From a bacterium (GTDB lineage: Bacteria; UBA9089; CG2-30-40-21; SBAY01), in the NCBI GenBank assembly GCA_030018635.1, contig JASEHU010000084.1, forward strand, positions 1 through 8,109: a stretch of DNA of 8,109 nucleotides, given 5' to 3'. Shown here piece after piece: positions 1 through 6,538 of this stretch. Position 1 is the stretch's first letter. Every line of letters begins with the position of its first letter. The translations under genes were made by a program, and so were the position numbers. The notes beneath the pieces are model-generated. The model saw only the letters and a list, made by a program, of their open reading frames with translations. It was not told the DNA's origin and made no database searches.

Positions 1-3
1 TGA

Positions 4-8
4 CTCCT
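4..8 (-). promoter_or_regulatory. Possible ribosome binding site of an off-window divergent gene
   Basis: The minus strand reads AGGAG at 8-4, about 45 nt downstream of the predicted transcription start of the divergent promoter. Only three bases remain before the window edge, so a start codon would lie a few bases outside. The motif is short and could be chance; its placement downstream of a good promoter is what makes it worth noting. Confidence 0.35.
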
Positions 9-51
9 GGATTCTATCATAGATACCCCCAATATCAAATGGAATGACCCA

Positions 52-87
52 CTAATCTATTTTACACTTTATTAATCCTTTTGTCAA
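52..87 (-). promoter_or_regulatory. Divergent sigma-70-type promoter reading out of the window
   Basis: On the minus strand a perfect -35 box TTGACA (87-82) is followed by exactly 17 nt and a -10 box TAAAAT (64-59), one mismatch from TATAAT. Transcription would start near 52 and run left, away from murA. It is preceded by TTG, as is the pilT promoter -35 in this window. The box match and spacing are seen directly. That it drives a gene beyond the left edge is inference. Confidence 0.7.
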
Positions 88-105
88 CAATTTTTTTGTA
101 GGCAT

Positions 106-129
106 CATCATTCCATCATTCCATTATTC
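106..129. repeat. Octamer tandem repeat upstream of murA
   Basis: Three consecutive 8-mers, CATCATTC, CATCATTC and CATTATTC. A single inverted partner, TGGAATGA, lies at 40-47 on the far side of the divergent promoter and matches 108-115 and 116-123. The rest of 1-215 shows no gene. No convincing forward promoter for murA is visible: a TATTAT at 204-209 has no acceptable -35 partner. Confidence 0.6.
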
Positions 130-215
130 CAAATTTACACCTATAACTCCTGATAACTGAAATATTAGGAAAATAATTAAAGAAATTCTCTCTATTTACC
201 GATTATTATAGTAGA

Positions 216-1508
216 ATGGAATCGGGAAAGATTATCATAAAAGGGGGTAGGAGACTTACAGGCAAGGTAAGGATTTCAGGGTCTAAAAATGCCGCTTTAC
301 CTATTTTAGCCGCAGCGATACTTATCCCCGAAAAAATTACCTTGACAAATTTACCTTCTCTTCTCGATATTCAGACAATGCTTGAGGTATTAAATGAATT
401 AGGAGCTAATTCTGAAATAGGAGTTGGGGAGGTAATAGTAAATACCGCTGAGCTAAATAAATATGATGCCCCTTATGAACAGGTTCGCCGAATGCGTGCT
501 TCAGCAGTAGTGATGGGGGCTTTATTAGCGAGATTTGGCAAGGCGTATGTTCCAATGCCTGGTGGATGTAACATCGGGTCAAGACCAATTAATATTCATT
601 TAGACGGATTAAGTAAATTAGGGGCTAAGATATCTTTAGAAAAAGGATATGTAAAATTATCCGCCAGGAAATTAAAAGGGGCTGAAATTTATCTTGATTT
701 TCCATCCGTAGGTGCTACTGAAAATTTGATGATGGCGGCCTGCGCGGCAGAAGGAGAAACAATTATTGACAATGCCGCAAAAGAGCCGGAAATTACGGCC
801 TTAGCTGATTTTTTAAATAAAGCAGGTGCAGAAATTCAAGGAGCCGGCTCAGATATAATAAAAATTAAAGGAGTAAAGGAATTAAAAACCACTACTTATA
901 GAATTATTCCAGATAGAATAGAGACCGGAACATACATCATGGCCGCCGCGATAACTAAAGGAGATATACTCATTGAAGAGGCTGAATTTGACCATTTGCA
1001 TACAGTTGTGACCAAATTAGAAGAGGCGGGGGTAATATTTGAAAAAAAGGATTCTCAAATGCGTGTGCATCTCCAAAAAGAGCTTTCGCCGGTGAATATA
1101 AGAACTATGCCTTATCCAGGATTTCCAACAGACCTCCAGGCACAATTTATGGCGCTAATGTGTATGACAGAAGGGATGAGTGTTATTATAGAATCTGTAT
1201 TTGAAAACAGGTTTATGCATGTAGGTGAATTATGCCGTATGGGAGCGGATATCAAGGTAGATAATCATACGGCAATAATCCGGGGAATAAAATCTTTAAG
1301 TGGAACAGCGGTTAATGCTACAGATTTAAGGGCAAGTGCCGCTTTGATTTTAGCCGGTTTGGCCGCTAAAGGAGAAACACAGGTATCCGGCATTTACCAC
1401 TTAGATAGAGGCTATGAATATCTAGAGGAAAAATTAACTAAATTAGGGGCACAAATTAAACGGATACATTCTGAAAAAATATTATTAGAGGAAGAAAACT
1501 ATGATTAG
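216..1508 (+). CDS. murA: UDP-N-acetylglucosamine 1-carboxyvinyltransferase (MurA)
   Basis: Cytoplasmic enzyme of the first committed step of peptidoglycan synthesis: it transfers enolpyruvate from PEP to UDP-GlcNAc. The 430 aa length is normal for the family. Visible key residues are K24-N25 in SKNAALP, the loop cysteine C118 in PGGCNIGSRP, D306 in PTDLQAQ and R398 in LDRGYE. These correspond to E. coli K22/N23, C115, D305 and R397. The cysteine is the one alkylated by fosfomycin, so this MurA should be of the sensitive type. The two inside-out alpha/beta domains are suggested by the repeated GA.I pattern. The start ATG gives the usual IIIKGGRRLTG opening, but no Shine-Dalgarno motif precedes it, unlike every flg gene here. 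Its 3' end overlaps flgF by 8 nt. The 430 aa form without spore genes nearby does not tell whether a second murA copy exists elsewhere. Confidence 0.96.
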   Translation: MESGKIIIKGGRRLTGKVRISGSKNAALPILAAAILIPEKITLTNLPSLLDIQTMLEVLNELGANSEIGVGEVIVNTAELNKYDAPYEQVRRMRASAVVMGALLARFGKAYVPMPGGCNIGSRPINIHLDGLSKLGAKISLEKGYVKLSARKLKGAEIYLDFPSVGATENLMMAACAAEGETIIDNAAKEPEITALADFLNKAGAEIQGAGSDIIKIKGVKELKTTTYRIIPDRIETGTYIMAAAITKGDILIEEAEFDHLHTVVTKLEEAGVIFEKKDSQMRVHLQKELSPVNIRTMPYPGFPTDLQAQFMALMCMTEGMSVIIESVFENRFMHVGELCRMGADIKVDNHTAIIRGIKSLSGTAVNATDLRASAALILAGLAAKGETQVSGIYHLDRGYEYLEEKLTKLGAQIKRIHSEKILLEEENYD

Positions 1509-2304
1509 AGGACTATACACCGGAACAATGGGTATGTTAGCCCAATGGACAGATTTGGATGTGGTGGCAAATAACCTGGCTAATATCGATACCTCAGGTT
1601 ATAAAAAAGATGCGACCATATTTATGCCATTTGACCAAATCTTGATTCACCGCCTTCATGATAATTATGTTATTACCCCTAAAGGACCAATAGACAGAAG
1701 ACCAGAGGTTGGGTCATTAGGGACAGGGGTAGGGATAAGTGAGATAGCAACGCTATATTCACAAGGACCTATACAAAAAACCGATAATGAATTTGACCTG
1801 GCTATATCAGGAAATGGATTTTTTGCCATCGAAGGCCCACAAAATAAGATTTTTTATACCCGTAACGGCACATTTACCCTTGATGCACAAGGGTATCTGG
1901 TCACTCAAGATGGCTATAAGGTTATGGGCTCAAAAGGATATATTCAAATAACTCAGAAAAACTTCTCTGTTGGAGAAAATGGCCTGGTATTGGGGGCAGA
2001 ATCTGCGGATTGGAAATCCCCTCAAGAGATAGATTTGTTGAAGATAGTTGATTTTAAAGACAAAGCAGGATTGCAAAAAGTAGGAAATAGCCTGTTTGAA
2101 GCAACTAAGTATGCCGGTGAACCGGAGATTCTAACTCAACCTAAAATTCTACAGGGCTATCTTGAGAAATCAAATGTCAATCCAATAGAAGAGATGGTCA
2201 AAATGATTGAGGTGCAACGAATCTATGAAATTAACCAACGGGCGGTAACATCCTTTGATGATACCCTGAAGACAGCAGTAACAGAGGTAGGGAGAGTAGG
2301 ATGA
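1501..2304 (+). CDS. flgF: Flagellar proximal-rod protein FlgF (FlgF/FlgG family)
   Basis: Axial rod protein of the basal body, exported by the flagellar type III apparatus and therefore without a Sec signal. The 267 aa protein has the N-terminal rod motif LDVVANNLANIDTSGYKK (residues 19-36), the middle flagellar-hook/basal-body signature DLAISGNGFF (99-108) and YTRNGTF (119-125), and the C-terminal rod domain SNVNPIEEMVKMIEVQR (224-240) with heptad-like hydrophobics. N- and C-terminal helices pack together in assembled rod. The start ATG lies inside the murA end (ATGATTAG) with AGAGGA at 1487-1492 as ribosome site, so translation is probably coupled to murA. FlgF and FlgG are close paralogues. 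I call this one FlgF because it comes first and matches the FlgG consensus less well than the next gene. B. subtilis FlhO is the equivalent in that lineage. Confidence 0.9.
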   Translation: MIRGLYTGTMGMLAQWTDLDVVANNLANIDTSGYKKDATIFMPFDQILIHRLHDNYVITPKGPIDRRPEVGSLGTGVGISEIATLYSQGPIQKTDNEFDLAISGNGFFAIEGPQNKIFYTRNGTFTLDAQGYLVTQDGYKVMGSKGYIQITQKNFSVGENGLVLGAESADWKSPQEIDLLKIVDFKDKAGLQKVGNSLFEATKYAGEPEILTQPKILQGYLEKSNVNPIEEMVKMIEVQRIYEINQRAVTSFDDTLKTAVTEVGRVG

Positions 2305-2305
2305 A

Positions 2306-2408
<103 letters not shown>

Positions 2409-2430
2409 AACTAAAAGGGGGTGCTTAAAA

Positions 2431-3222
2431 ATGATGCGTTCATTATGGACTGCGGCAACCGGTATGACCGGACAACAATTCAATCTGGATACGATTGCCA
2501 ATAATCTGGCTAATGTCAATACGGCTGGATTCAAGAAATCACGTGCGGACTTTGAGGATTTAATCTATGAAATATTAAAATCACCAGGAACACCTGTAGC
2601 TACCGGTAGTGTTCTGCCTACGGGACTTCATGTAGGACATGGAGTTGCTATCGCAGGTTCACAGAAAATTCACTCTTTAGGAAATATGCAAGAAACTCAG
2701 AATCCATTTGATATGGCTATAGACGGTAATGGATTCTTTCAGGTACTTTTACCTGATGGCTCAACAGGTTATACCCGTGATGGCTCCTTCAAACCTGATC
2801 AGGAGGGTAAATTAGTTACATCTAATGGCTATATTTTACAGCCGGAAATAGTACTTCCAGCAGATTTCAGCCAACTTACTATTACCGAAGATGGCTCAGT
2901 CACAGTTATTGTGGGTAATGATACAAAAACACCACAAGAGGTAGGTAAGATTGAATTGGTTAAATTTGCTAATCCGGCCGGACTTGTTCCTATGGGTAAG
3001 AATATATTTAAGGAAAGTGCCTCAAGTGGAGACCCTATTACCGGGACACCAGGAATGGAAGGATTTGGCAAAATTAATCAAATGTTCTTAGAATTGTCAA
3101 ATGTGAATATCGTCGATGAAATGGTCAATATGATTATCGCTCAACGGGCTTATGAACTTAATTCAAAGGCTATTCAAACAGGGGATGCAATGTTAGGTAT
3201 CGTAAGTACCTTAAAGAGATAA
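2431..3222 (+). CDS. flgG: Flagellar distal-rod protein FlgG
   Basis: Distal rod subunit linking the proximal rod to the hook and passing through the P and L rings encoded downstream. The 263 aa protein is of family length and opens with the classic MMRSLWTAATGM. It has LDTIANNLANVNTAGFKK (residues 19-36), the central DMAIDGNGFFQV (94-105) with GYTRDGSF (113-120), and the C-terminal LSNVNIVDEMVNMIIAQRAY (222-241). The FlgG-specific long-rod stretch is at about 45-70. The ribosome site AAAGGGGGTG (2414-2423) is 7 nt from the ATG at 2431; the second ATG at 2434 is possible but family alignments support MM. It is separated from flgF by the opposed heptamer arrays and from flgA by a terminator-like hairpin, so its level may be tuned separately from its neighbours. 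Confidence 0.95.
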   Translation: MMRSLWTAATGMTGQQFNLDTIANNLANVNTAGFKKSRADFEDLIYEILKSPGTPVATGSVLPTGLHVGHGVAIAGSQKIHSLGNMQETQNPFDMAIDGNGFFQVLLPDGSTGYTRDGSFKPDQEGKLVTSNGYILQPEIVLPADFSQLTITEDGSVTVIVGNDTKTPQEVGKIELVKFANPAGLVPMGKNIFKESASSGDPITGTPGMEGFGKINQMFLELSNVNIVDEMVNMIIAQRAYELNSKAIQTGDAMLGIVSTLKR

Positions 3223-3263
3223 AATATTGTAATTAGTTAAATGGTGGTTGGTTAAGTGCCTAT

Positions 3264-3320
3264 CCGAAAAGTTGGAAGTCCGAACAGGTTTGAAACCTGG
3301 AACTTGTTCGGGGTATTTTT
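3264..3320 (+). terminator. Terminator-like nested hairpin in the flgG-flgA spacer
   Basis: CAGGTTT (3285-3291), a single G, then AAACCTG (3293-3299) form a perfect inner hairpin. CCGAACA (3280-3286) can also pair with TGTTCGG (3305-3311), and five T residues follow at 3316-3320. A second, near-identical left copy (CCGAAAAGTT, from 3264) lies 16 nt upstream, so two alternative pairings with the right arm exist. It could act as a partial terminator or attenuator inside the operon, or be a dispersed extragenic repeat. It lies outside flgA only if the start at 3340 is right. Confidence 0.5.
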
Positions 3321-3327
3321 CCTCAAC

Positions 3328-3332
3328 AAGGA
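3328..3332 (+). promoter_or_regulatory. Ribosome binding site that fixes the flgA start
   Basis: AAGGA lies 7 nt before the ATG at 3340. The upstream in-frame GTG at 3256 has no comparable motif and would translate the hairpin; the next in-frame ATG at 3373 has only a weak purine stretch. Confidence 0.65.
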
Positions 3333-3339
3333 ATTAAAG

Positions 3340-4311
3340 ATGCTGAAAAATGAAGCAATAAAAAAGAGAAAGATGGTTAACAACATACTGAAAATATTTA
3401 TCTTGAGTGGATTAGTGGTCTTGCTCTTTGACAATAAATCCTTTTCTTTAACCACTATCGAACTAAAAGAAAAGGTTTGGGTCAATACCGACAGGATATT
3501 TCTTGAAGATATAGCTAATTTAAGTGATACCGTGTTAGATAAGATTTATATTGGTAAATCACCATTACCGGGCAGAGAAAGATACATTACTCAGGATTAT
3601 GTGAGATTAAGGATTTTGCAGGCAAAGATCAAAGAAGGTGATTTTCAACTCACAGGTGCTAAAAGGGTTAATCTCGTAACCGCTTCCCAAAAATTGGATA
3701 TGGAAGAACTCACAAACATAGTTAAAAACTATCTTTTGAAGGTTATTAAAACTAATCAACGATTAGAAATAAAGCCAATAGCCAGCAATGAAAACATTAT
3801 CTTGCCTGTGGGAAAGGTAGAATTTGGATTAGGAACGATAGATAGCCAAAATCTAAAAAGACAGTTATATCTACCAGTAGATATAAAGGTAGATGGGTTC
3901 AGGTATAGGACAGTCAGGATGGGATTCGAAATTCGTCGATTTGCCAATGTCCTCATAGCGGTTAAACCTTTAGACCGCTTCCATGTTCTTACACCTTTAG
4001 ATGTAAGATTTGAGGAAAAGGAAATAACCTGTCTTAATCCTGCCCCATTAGAGGAAATCATTAGTAAAAGATTAAAAATTCCTGTATTGGCAGGAAAAAT
4101 ATTAACCTATGATTTAATAGAAACCCCTCCTTTAATTAAACGAGGGGATATAGTTACTATTAAAATGGAAGGCGAATTTCTGATAGTAGGGACAAAAGGA
4201 GTGGCAAAAGAAGATGGAAGATTGGGGGATAAAATTCGAGTAGAAAATAGAGGTTCTAAAAAGATAATTATCGGTATTGTTGAGGATAATGAAACGGTAG
4301 TGGTGAAGTAA
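3340..4311 (+). CDS. flgA: P-ring assembly chaperone FlgA
   Basis: Periplasmic chaperone that helps FlgI assemble into the P-ring; flgI lies two genes downstream. From the ATG at 3340 the protein is 323 aa, longer than E. coli FlgA (about 219) because of an extra N-terminal half. There is a basic N-terminus (KNEAIKKRK), a hydrophobic stretch at about residues 16-30 and a likely Sec cleavage near NKSFS. The SAF-like domain starts around FANVLIAVKPL (201-211), followed by VLAGKILTYDLI. The characteristic FlgA C-terminus is KRGDIVTIKMEG (267-278), GVAKEDGRLGDKIRVENRGS (287-306) and a final G.V.....VVV strand. An in-frame GTG at 3256 would add 28 residues translated from the hairpin spacer, and I reject it. 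Fold family and chaperone role are established knowledge. The role of the extra N-terminal part is unknown. Confidence 0.9.
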   Translation: MLKNEAIKKRKMVNNILKIFILSGLVVLLFDNKSFSLTTIELKEKVWVNTDRIFLEDIANLSDTVLDKIYIGKSPLPGRERYITQDYVRLRILQAKIKEGDFQLTGAKRVNLVTASQKLDMEELTNIVKNYLLKVIKTNQRLEIKPIASNENIILPVGKVEFGLGTIDSQNLKRQLYLPVDIKVDGFRYRTVRMGFEIRRFANVLIAVKPLDRFHVLTPLDVRFEEKEITCLNPAPLEEIISKRLKIPVLAGKILTYDLIETPPLIKRGDIVTIKMEGEFLIVGTKGVAKEDGRLGDKIRVENRGSKKIIIGIVEDNETVVVK

Positions 4312-4316
4312 CAGAA

Positions 4317-4388
4317 GATTTTCGATTTTCGATTTTCGATTGCGGATTGAAAAAATCCAAAATCCAAAATCCAAAATCCAAAATCGAA
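4317..4388. repeat. Opposed heptamer arrays in the flgA-flgH spacer
   Basis: The left arm has five 7-mers beginning GATT (three GATTTTC, then GATTGCG, GATTGAA; 4317-4351). The right arm has AATCCAA four times and AATCGAA once (4354-4388). The right unit reverse-complemented is TTGGATT against the left TTCGATT: one recurring mismatch per unit in most positions. GGATT (4344-4348) and AATCC (4354-4358) close a tight GAAAA loop, so the whole 72 nt can fold as one long hairpin. It begins 6 nt after the flgA stop and ends 10 nt before the flgH ribosome site. Confidence 0.88.
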
Positions 4389-4398
4389 AATTTAATAC

Positions 4399-4405
4399 GA
4401 GGAGG
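4399..4405 (+). promoter_or_regulatory. Ribosome binding site that fixes the flgH start
   Basis: GAGGAGG, 9 nt before the ATG at 4415. An in-frame ATG at 4340 lies inside the heptamer hairpin, has no ribosome site, and would add 25 residues that merely translate the repeat. Confidence 0.85.
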
Positions 4406-4414
4406 TTTTTTAAA

Positions 4415-5041
4415 ATGAAAAAGAAGGATAAATTTTATGTAAGTCTTATTTTCTTTATCGTTATCTTTGCCTGGGTCAGAACTTATGAAATTGAGGCAGA
4501 ATCACTCTGGGCAAAAGGAAGCAAAGAGAGTTTATTCACTGACCATAAGGCTAAAAAGGCAGGGGATATAATCACGGTACTTGTGCTTGAGTCGGCTCAA
4601 GCTATGCAAAAAAGCTCGACTAAAAAATCTAAGGATGCAGAGATTAGTGGAGGACCCACCGCAGTTGAAAAAGGTAAAAAAAATCTCTTTGATTTTATCC
4701 CTTACATCGGAGCTAAAGGAAATAGTAAATATAAAGGTGATGCCGATACATCACGCTCCGGCATCCTGAAGGCAAATGTTACCGCCCAGGTAGTAAGGGT
4801 TTTACCTAATGGAAATTTGGCTATTGAAGGAAATAAAAAATTACTTATTAACAATGAGGAACAATTATTAACGGTCTCAGGGGTAATTAGACCAGAGGAT
4901 ATTGAGGCGGATAATTCTATACTCTCTACCTATATCTTAGATGCCTCGATTAAATATAAAGGTTCAACCAGCCTCTCAGATAAAGAAAGACCAGGGATTA
5001 TTACCAGGGTATTCACCAGAATAGCGAATATATTATTTTAA
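4415..5041 (+). CDS. flgH: Flagellar L-ring protein FlgH, without a lipobox cysteine
   Basis: Forms the outer-membrane ring around the rod. The protein is 208 aa from the ATG at 4415, slightly short for the family. A basic MKKKDK and hydrophobic segment (about residues 8-20) form a Sec signal, with cleavage plausible near EIEAES. Family features follow: SLWAKGSKESLFTDHKAKKAGDI matches the FlgH start of the mature domain (about residues 30-51), then ITVLVLESAQAMQKSS (53-68), VVRVLPNGNLAIEG (126-139), the NNEEQLLTVSGVIRPEDI block (146-163) and NSILSTYILDASIKYKG (167-183), ending in aromatic F208. E. coli FlgH is a lipoprotein with cysteine at the signal cleavage site; this protein has no cysteine at all, so it cannot be lipidated that way. 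Gene order flgA-flgH-flgI supports the call. Confidence 0.92.
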   Translation: MKKKDKFYVSLIFFIVIFAWVRTYEIEAESLWAKGSKESLFTDHKAKKAGDIITVLVLESAQAMQKSSTKKSKDAEISGGPTAVEKGKKNLFDFIPYIGAKGNSKYKGDADTSRSGILKANVTAQVVRVLPNGNLAIEGNKKLLINNEEQLLTVSGVIRPEDIEADNSILSTYILDASIKYKGSTSLSDKERPGIITRVFTRIANILF

Positions 5042-5053
5042 AATCTTAGGATT

Positions 5054-5087
5054 TTATAGGTTCTATAGGACTTTATAAGACCTATAA
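5054..5087. repeat. Hairpin built from 9-mer repeats in the flgH-flgI spacer
   Basis: TTATAGGT (5054-5061) is a perfect inverse of ACCTATAA (5080-5087). The inner part pairs further (TATA at 5064-5067 with TATA at 5074-5077, plus G:T pairs) to a very small loop. The same DNA also reads as 9-mer units TATAGGTTC, TATAGGACT, TATAAGACC and TATAATTTC. It ends 8 nt before the flgI ribosome site. Confidence 0.7.
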
Positions 5088-5095
5088 TTTCTTTT

Positions 5096-5101
5096 AGGAG
5101 G
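5096..5101 (+). promoter_or_regulatory. Ribosome binding site that fixes the flgI start
   Basis: AGGAGG lies 5 nt before the ATG at 5107. The in-frame TTG at 5104 is only 2 nt away, too close to be used efficiently, so the ATG is preferred. Confidence 0.75.
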
Positions 5102-5106
5102 ATTTG

Positions 5107-6135
5107 ATGATTCTGTTACGAAGATTTATTATCTTTTTAACTATTTTTATGAGCTTTATTGTCTTTGCCCAGGAGACAGAGGTTAGAGTAAAGGATTTAT
5201 GCCGAATAGAAGGTGTCCGACCTAATCAATTAATGGGCTATGGATTGGTCGTAGGCTTAGATGGAACAGGAGATGCCAAGGGGACTTTTTTTACGGCACA
5301 ATCGATTGTTAATATGCTGACCCGGCTGGGGATTTCAGTTGAGAAGGAAAAAATGAAGATAGGGAATGTTGCCGCAGTAATTGTCACCGCTCAATTACCT
5401 TCATTTGCTAGAACAGGGGATAAAATAGATATACTGGTGGCAACATTAGGTGATGCCAGGAGTTTAGAGGGTGGTGTCTTACTTCAAACACCATTATCCG
5501 GTGCGGATAATGAGGTCTATGCCCTGGCACAAGGACCTATTTCTATGGGTGGCAAGATGCGTGGTAAGGGACATTTAACCGTAGCCCAAATCTCTCAAGG
5601 AGCAATTATTGAAAAAGAGATTACCTGCCCTATCGTCAAAGAAGATGCGATTTCCTTAATCCTTAATGAGGCTGACTTTACTACTGCCTTTAGAATAGCC
5701 ACAGCAATTAATGCAAAATTTACTCCCACTACGGCTAAGGCTCTTGACCCATCCTTGGTTTTAGTAAAAATACCCGTAAATTATAAGGAAAAGACTGTTG
5801 AATTTATAGCCGCGTTAGAAGGTTTAACCTTAATTCCTGATGTTGCGGCAAAGGTGATTATCAATGAACGCACAGGAACGATAGTTATGGGTAAGGATAT
5901 TCGGATTTCCCAGGTAGCTGTTTCTCATGGAGATATAAGTGTTGTGGTTAAAGCTACTACCGGTGAAACTAAAGAAAGTAAAAAAGAAAGGGTAATCGTT
6001 CTTTCACCAGGGATAAGTATAAATGATATTGTTGCCGCATTGAACTCAATTGGTGCTACCCCTGATGATTTAATCGCCATACTTCAAGCAATTAAATCCG
6101 CTGGGGCATTGCATGCAGAAATTATTATTATGTAA
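5107..6135 (+). CDS. flgI: Flagellar P-ring protein FlgI
   Basis: Periplasmic ring protein that surrounds the rod at the peptidoglycan layer, assembled with FlgA help. At 342 aa it has normal family length. The signal peptide is residues 1-22 (MILLRRF, hydrophobic stretch, then VFAQ), with the mature protein beginning near ETEVRVKDL. The family hallmark RIEGVRPNQLMGYGLVVGLD (33-52) and GTGD (53-56) is intact. Next come FFTAQSIVNMLTRLGI (61-76), VAAVIVTAQLPSFARTGDKI (88-107), the LGDARSLEGGVLLQTPLSG block (114-132) and the C-terminal NERTGTIVMGKDIRI (253-267), ending with LNSIGATPDDLIAILQAIK (312-330). The mature protein has two cysteines (C32, C174), enough for one disulfide, though pairing cannot be judged from sequence. 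It uses its own strong ribosome site, so expression is not simply coupled to flgH. Confidence 0.96.
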   Translation: MILLRRFIIFLTIFMSFIVFAQETEVRVKDLCRIEGVRPNQLMGYGLVVGLDGTGDAKGTFFTAQSIVNMLTRLGISVEKEKMKIGNVAAVIVTAQLPSFARTGDKIDILVATLGDARSLEGGVLLQTPLSGADNEVYALAQGPISMGGKMRGKGHLTVAQISQGAIIEKEITCPIVKEDAISLILNEADFTTAFRIATAINAKFTPTTAKALDPSLVLVKIPVNYKEKTVEFIAALEGLTLIPDVAAKVIINERTGTIVMGKDIRISQVAVSHGDISVVVKATTGETKESKKERVIVLSPGISINDIVAALNSIGATPDDLIAILQAIKSAGALHAEIIIM

Positions 6136-6137
6136 AT

Positions 6138-6166
6138 ATAATTAACAATTATCAATTGTTAATTAT
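6138..6166. repeat. Perfect AT-rich palindrome in the flgI-flgJ spacer
   Basis: A 13-nt arm at 6138-6150 (ending AACAATT) and its exact reverse complement at 6154-6166 (starting AATTGTT) are separated by ATC. It begins 3 nt after the flgI stop and ends 4 nt before the AAGGAG (6171-6176) ribosome site of flgJ. It is AT-only except one G:C pair and has no T-tail, so it is a weak candidate for a terminator. Confidence 0.9.
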
Positions 6167-6183
6167 TTATAAGGAGCATAAAA

Positions 6184-6528
6184 ATGCCAACTGTCTTACC
6201 GATAGGAATCAATAATCTCATTAACGGTAAATTGAGTGATAAAACTATTCCCTCAAATGATTTTGCAACTGTCCTTGAAAATGCCCAGGATAAAGAAAAG
6301 GCTAAAGCAAGATTAAAAGAGGTAAGTTATGAGGTAGAGGCTCTCTTTATCAATCAATTATTAAAAGAGATGCGGGCATCTGTCCATAAAGGCACTCTTT
6401 TTCATGGTGGTTCTGCAGAAAATATCTTTGAAGATATGCTGTTTGACGAATATGCCAAACTAATGGCTAAATCAGATCAATTCGGACTATCTCACCAAAT
6501 TTACAATCAATTAAGTGAATATATGTGA
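6184..6528 (+). CDS. flgJ: Rod-binding protein, FlgJ N-terminal domain only
   Basis: Rod-cap or rod-assembly factor exported to the periplasm. The 114 aa protein corresponds to the N-terminal half of proteobacterial FlgJ. The diagnostic region is residues 48-113: SYEVEALFINQLLKEMRASV, then GTLFHGGSAENIFEDMLFDE and YAKLMAKSDQFGLSHQIYNQL. This matches the rod-binding family pattern of F...L...MR followed by a G.A...F..M.D.....A. The C-terminal muramidase domain of E. coli or Salmonella FlgJ is absent and the ORF stops cleanly, so this is a natural single-domain form, as known in several other phyla, not a truncation. AAGGAG lies 7 nt before the ATG. Residues 1-45 are poorly conserved and may be a flexible export segment. 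It is the last flagellar gene in the window. Confidence 0.85.
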   Translation: MPTVLPIGINNLINGKLSDKTIPSNDFATVLENAQDKEKAKARLKEVSYEVEALFINQLLKEMRASVHKGTLFHGGSAENIFEDMLFDEYAKLMAKSDQFGLSHQIYNQLSEYM

Positions 6529-6538
6529 GTTTATTTGA

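Noticed and set aside
180..215. Forward promoter directly before murA
   Set aside because: TATTAT at 204-209 could be a -10 box, but no -35 match lies at 16-18 nt, and AT-rich DNA makes such hits common.
3256..3339. N-terminal extension of FlgA from a GTG start
   Set aside because: It translates the hairpin spacer, has no ribosome site, and would place 28 extra residues before a normal signal peptide.
3756..4374. Minus-strand ORFs opposite flgA and the flgA-flgH spacer
   Set aside because: They lie antisense to a clear family gene, have low-complexity repeat-derived parts and no ribosome sites or recognisable domains.
4340..4414. N-terminal extension of FlgH from an upstream ATG
   Set aside because: The added residues are a translation of the AATCCAA array (repeated QNPKSKI), and a GAGGAGG site serves the ATG at 4415.
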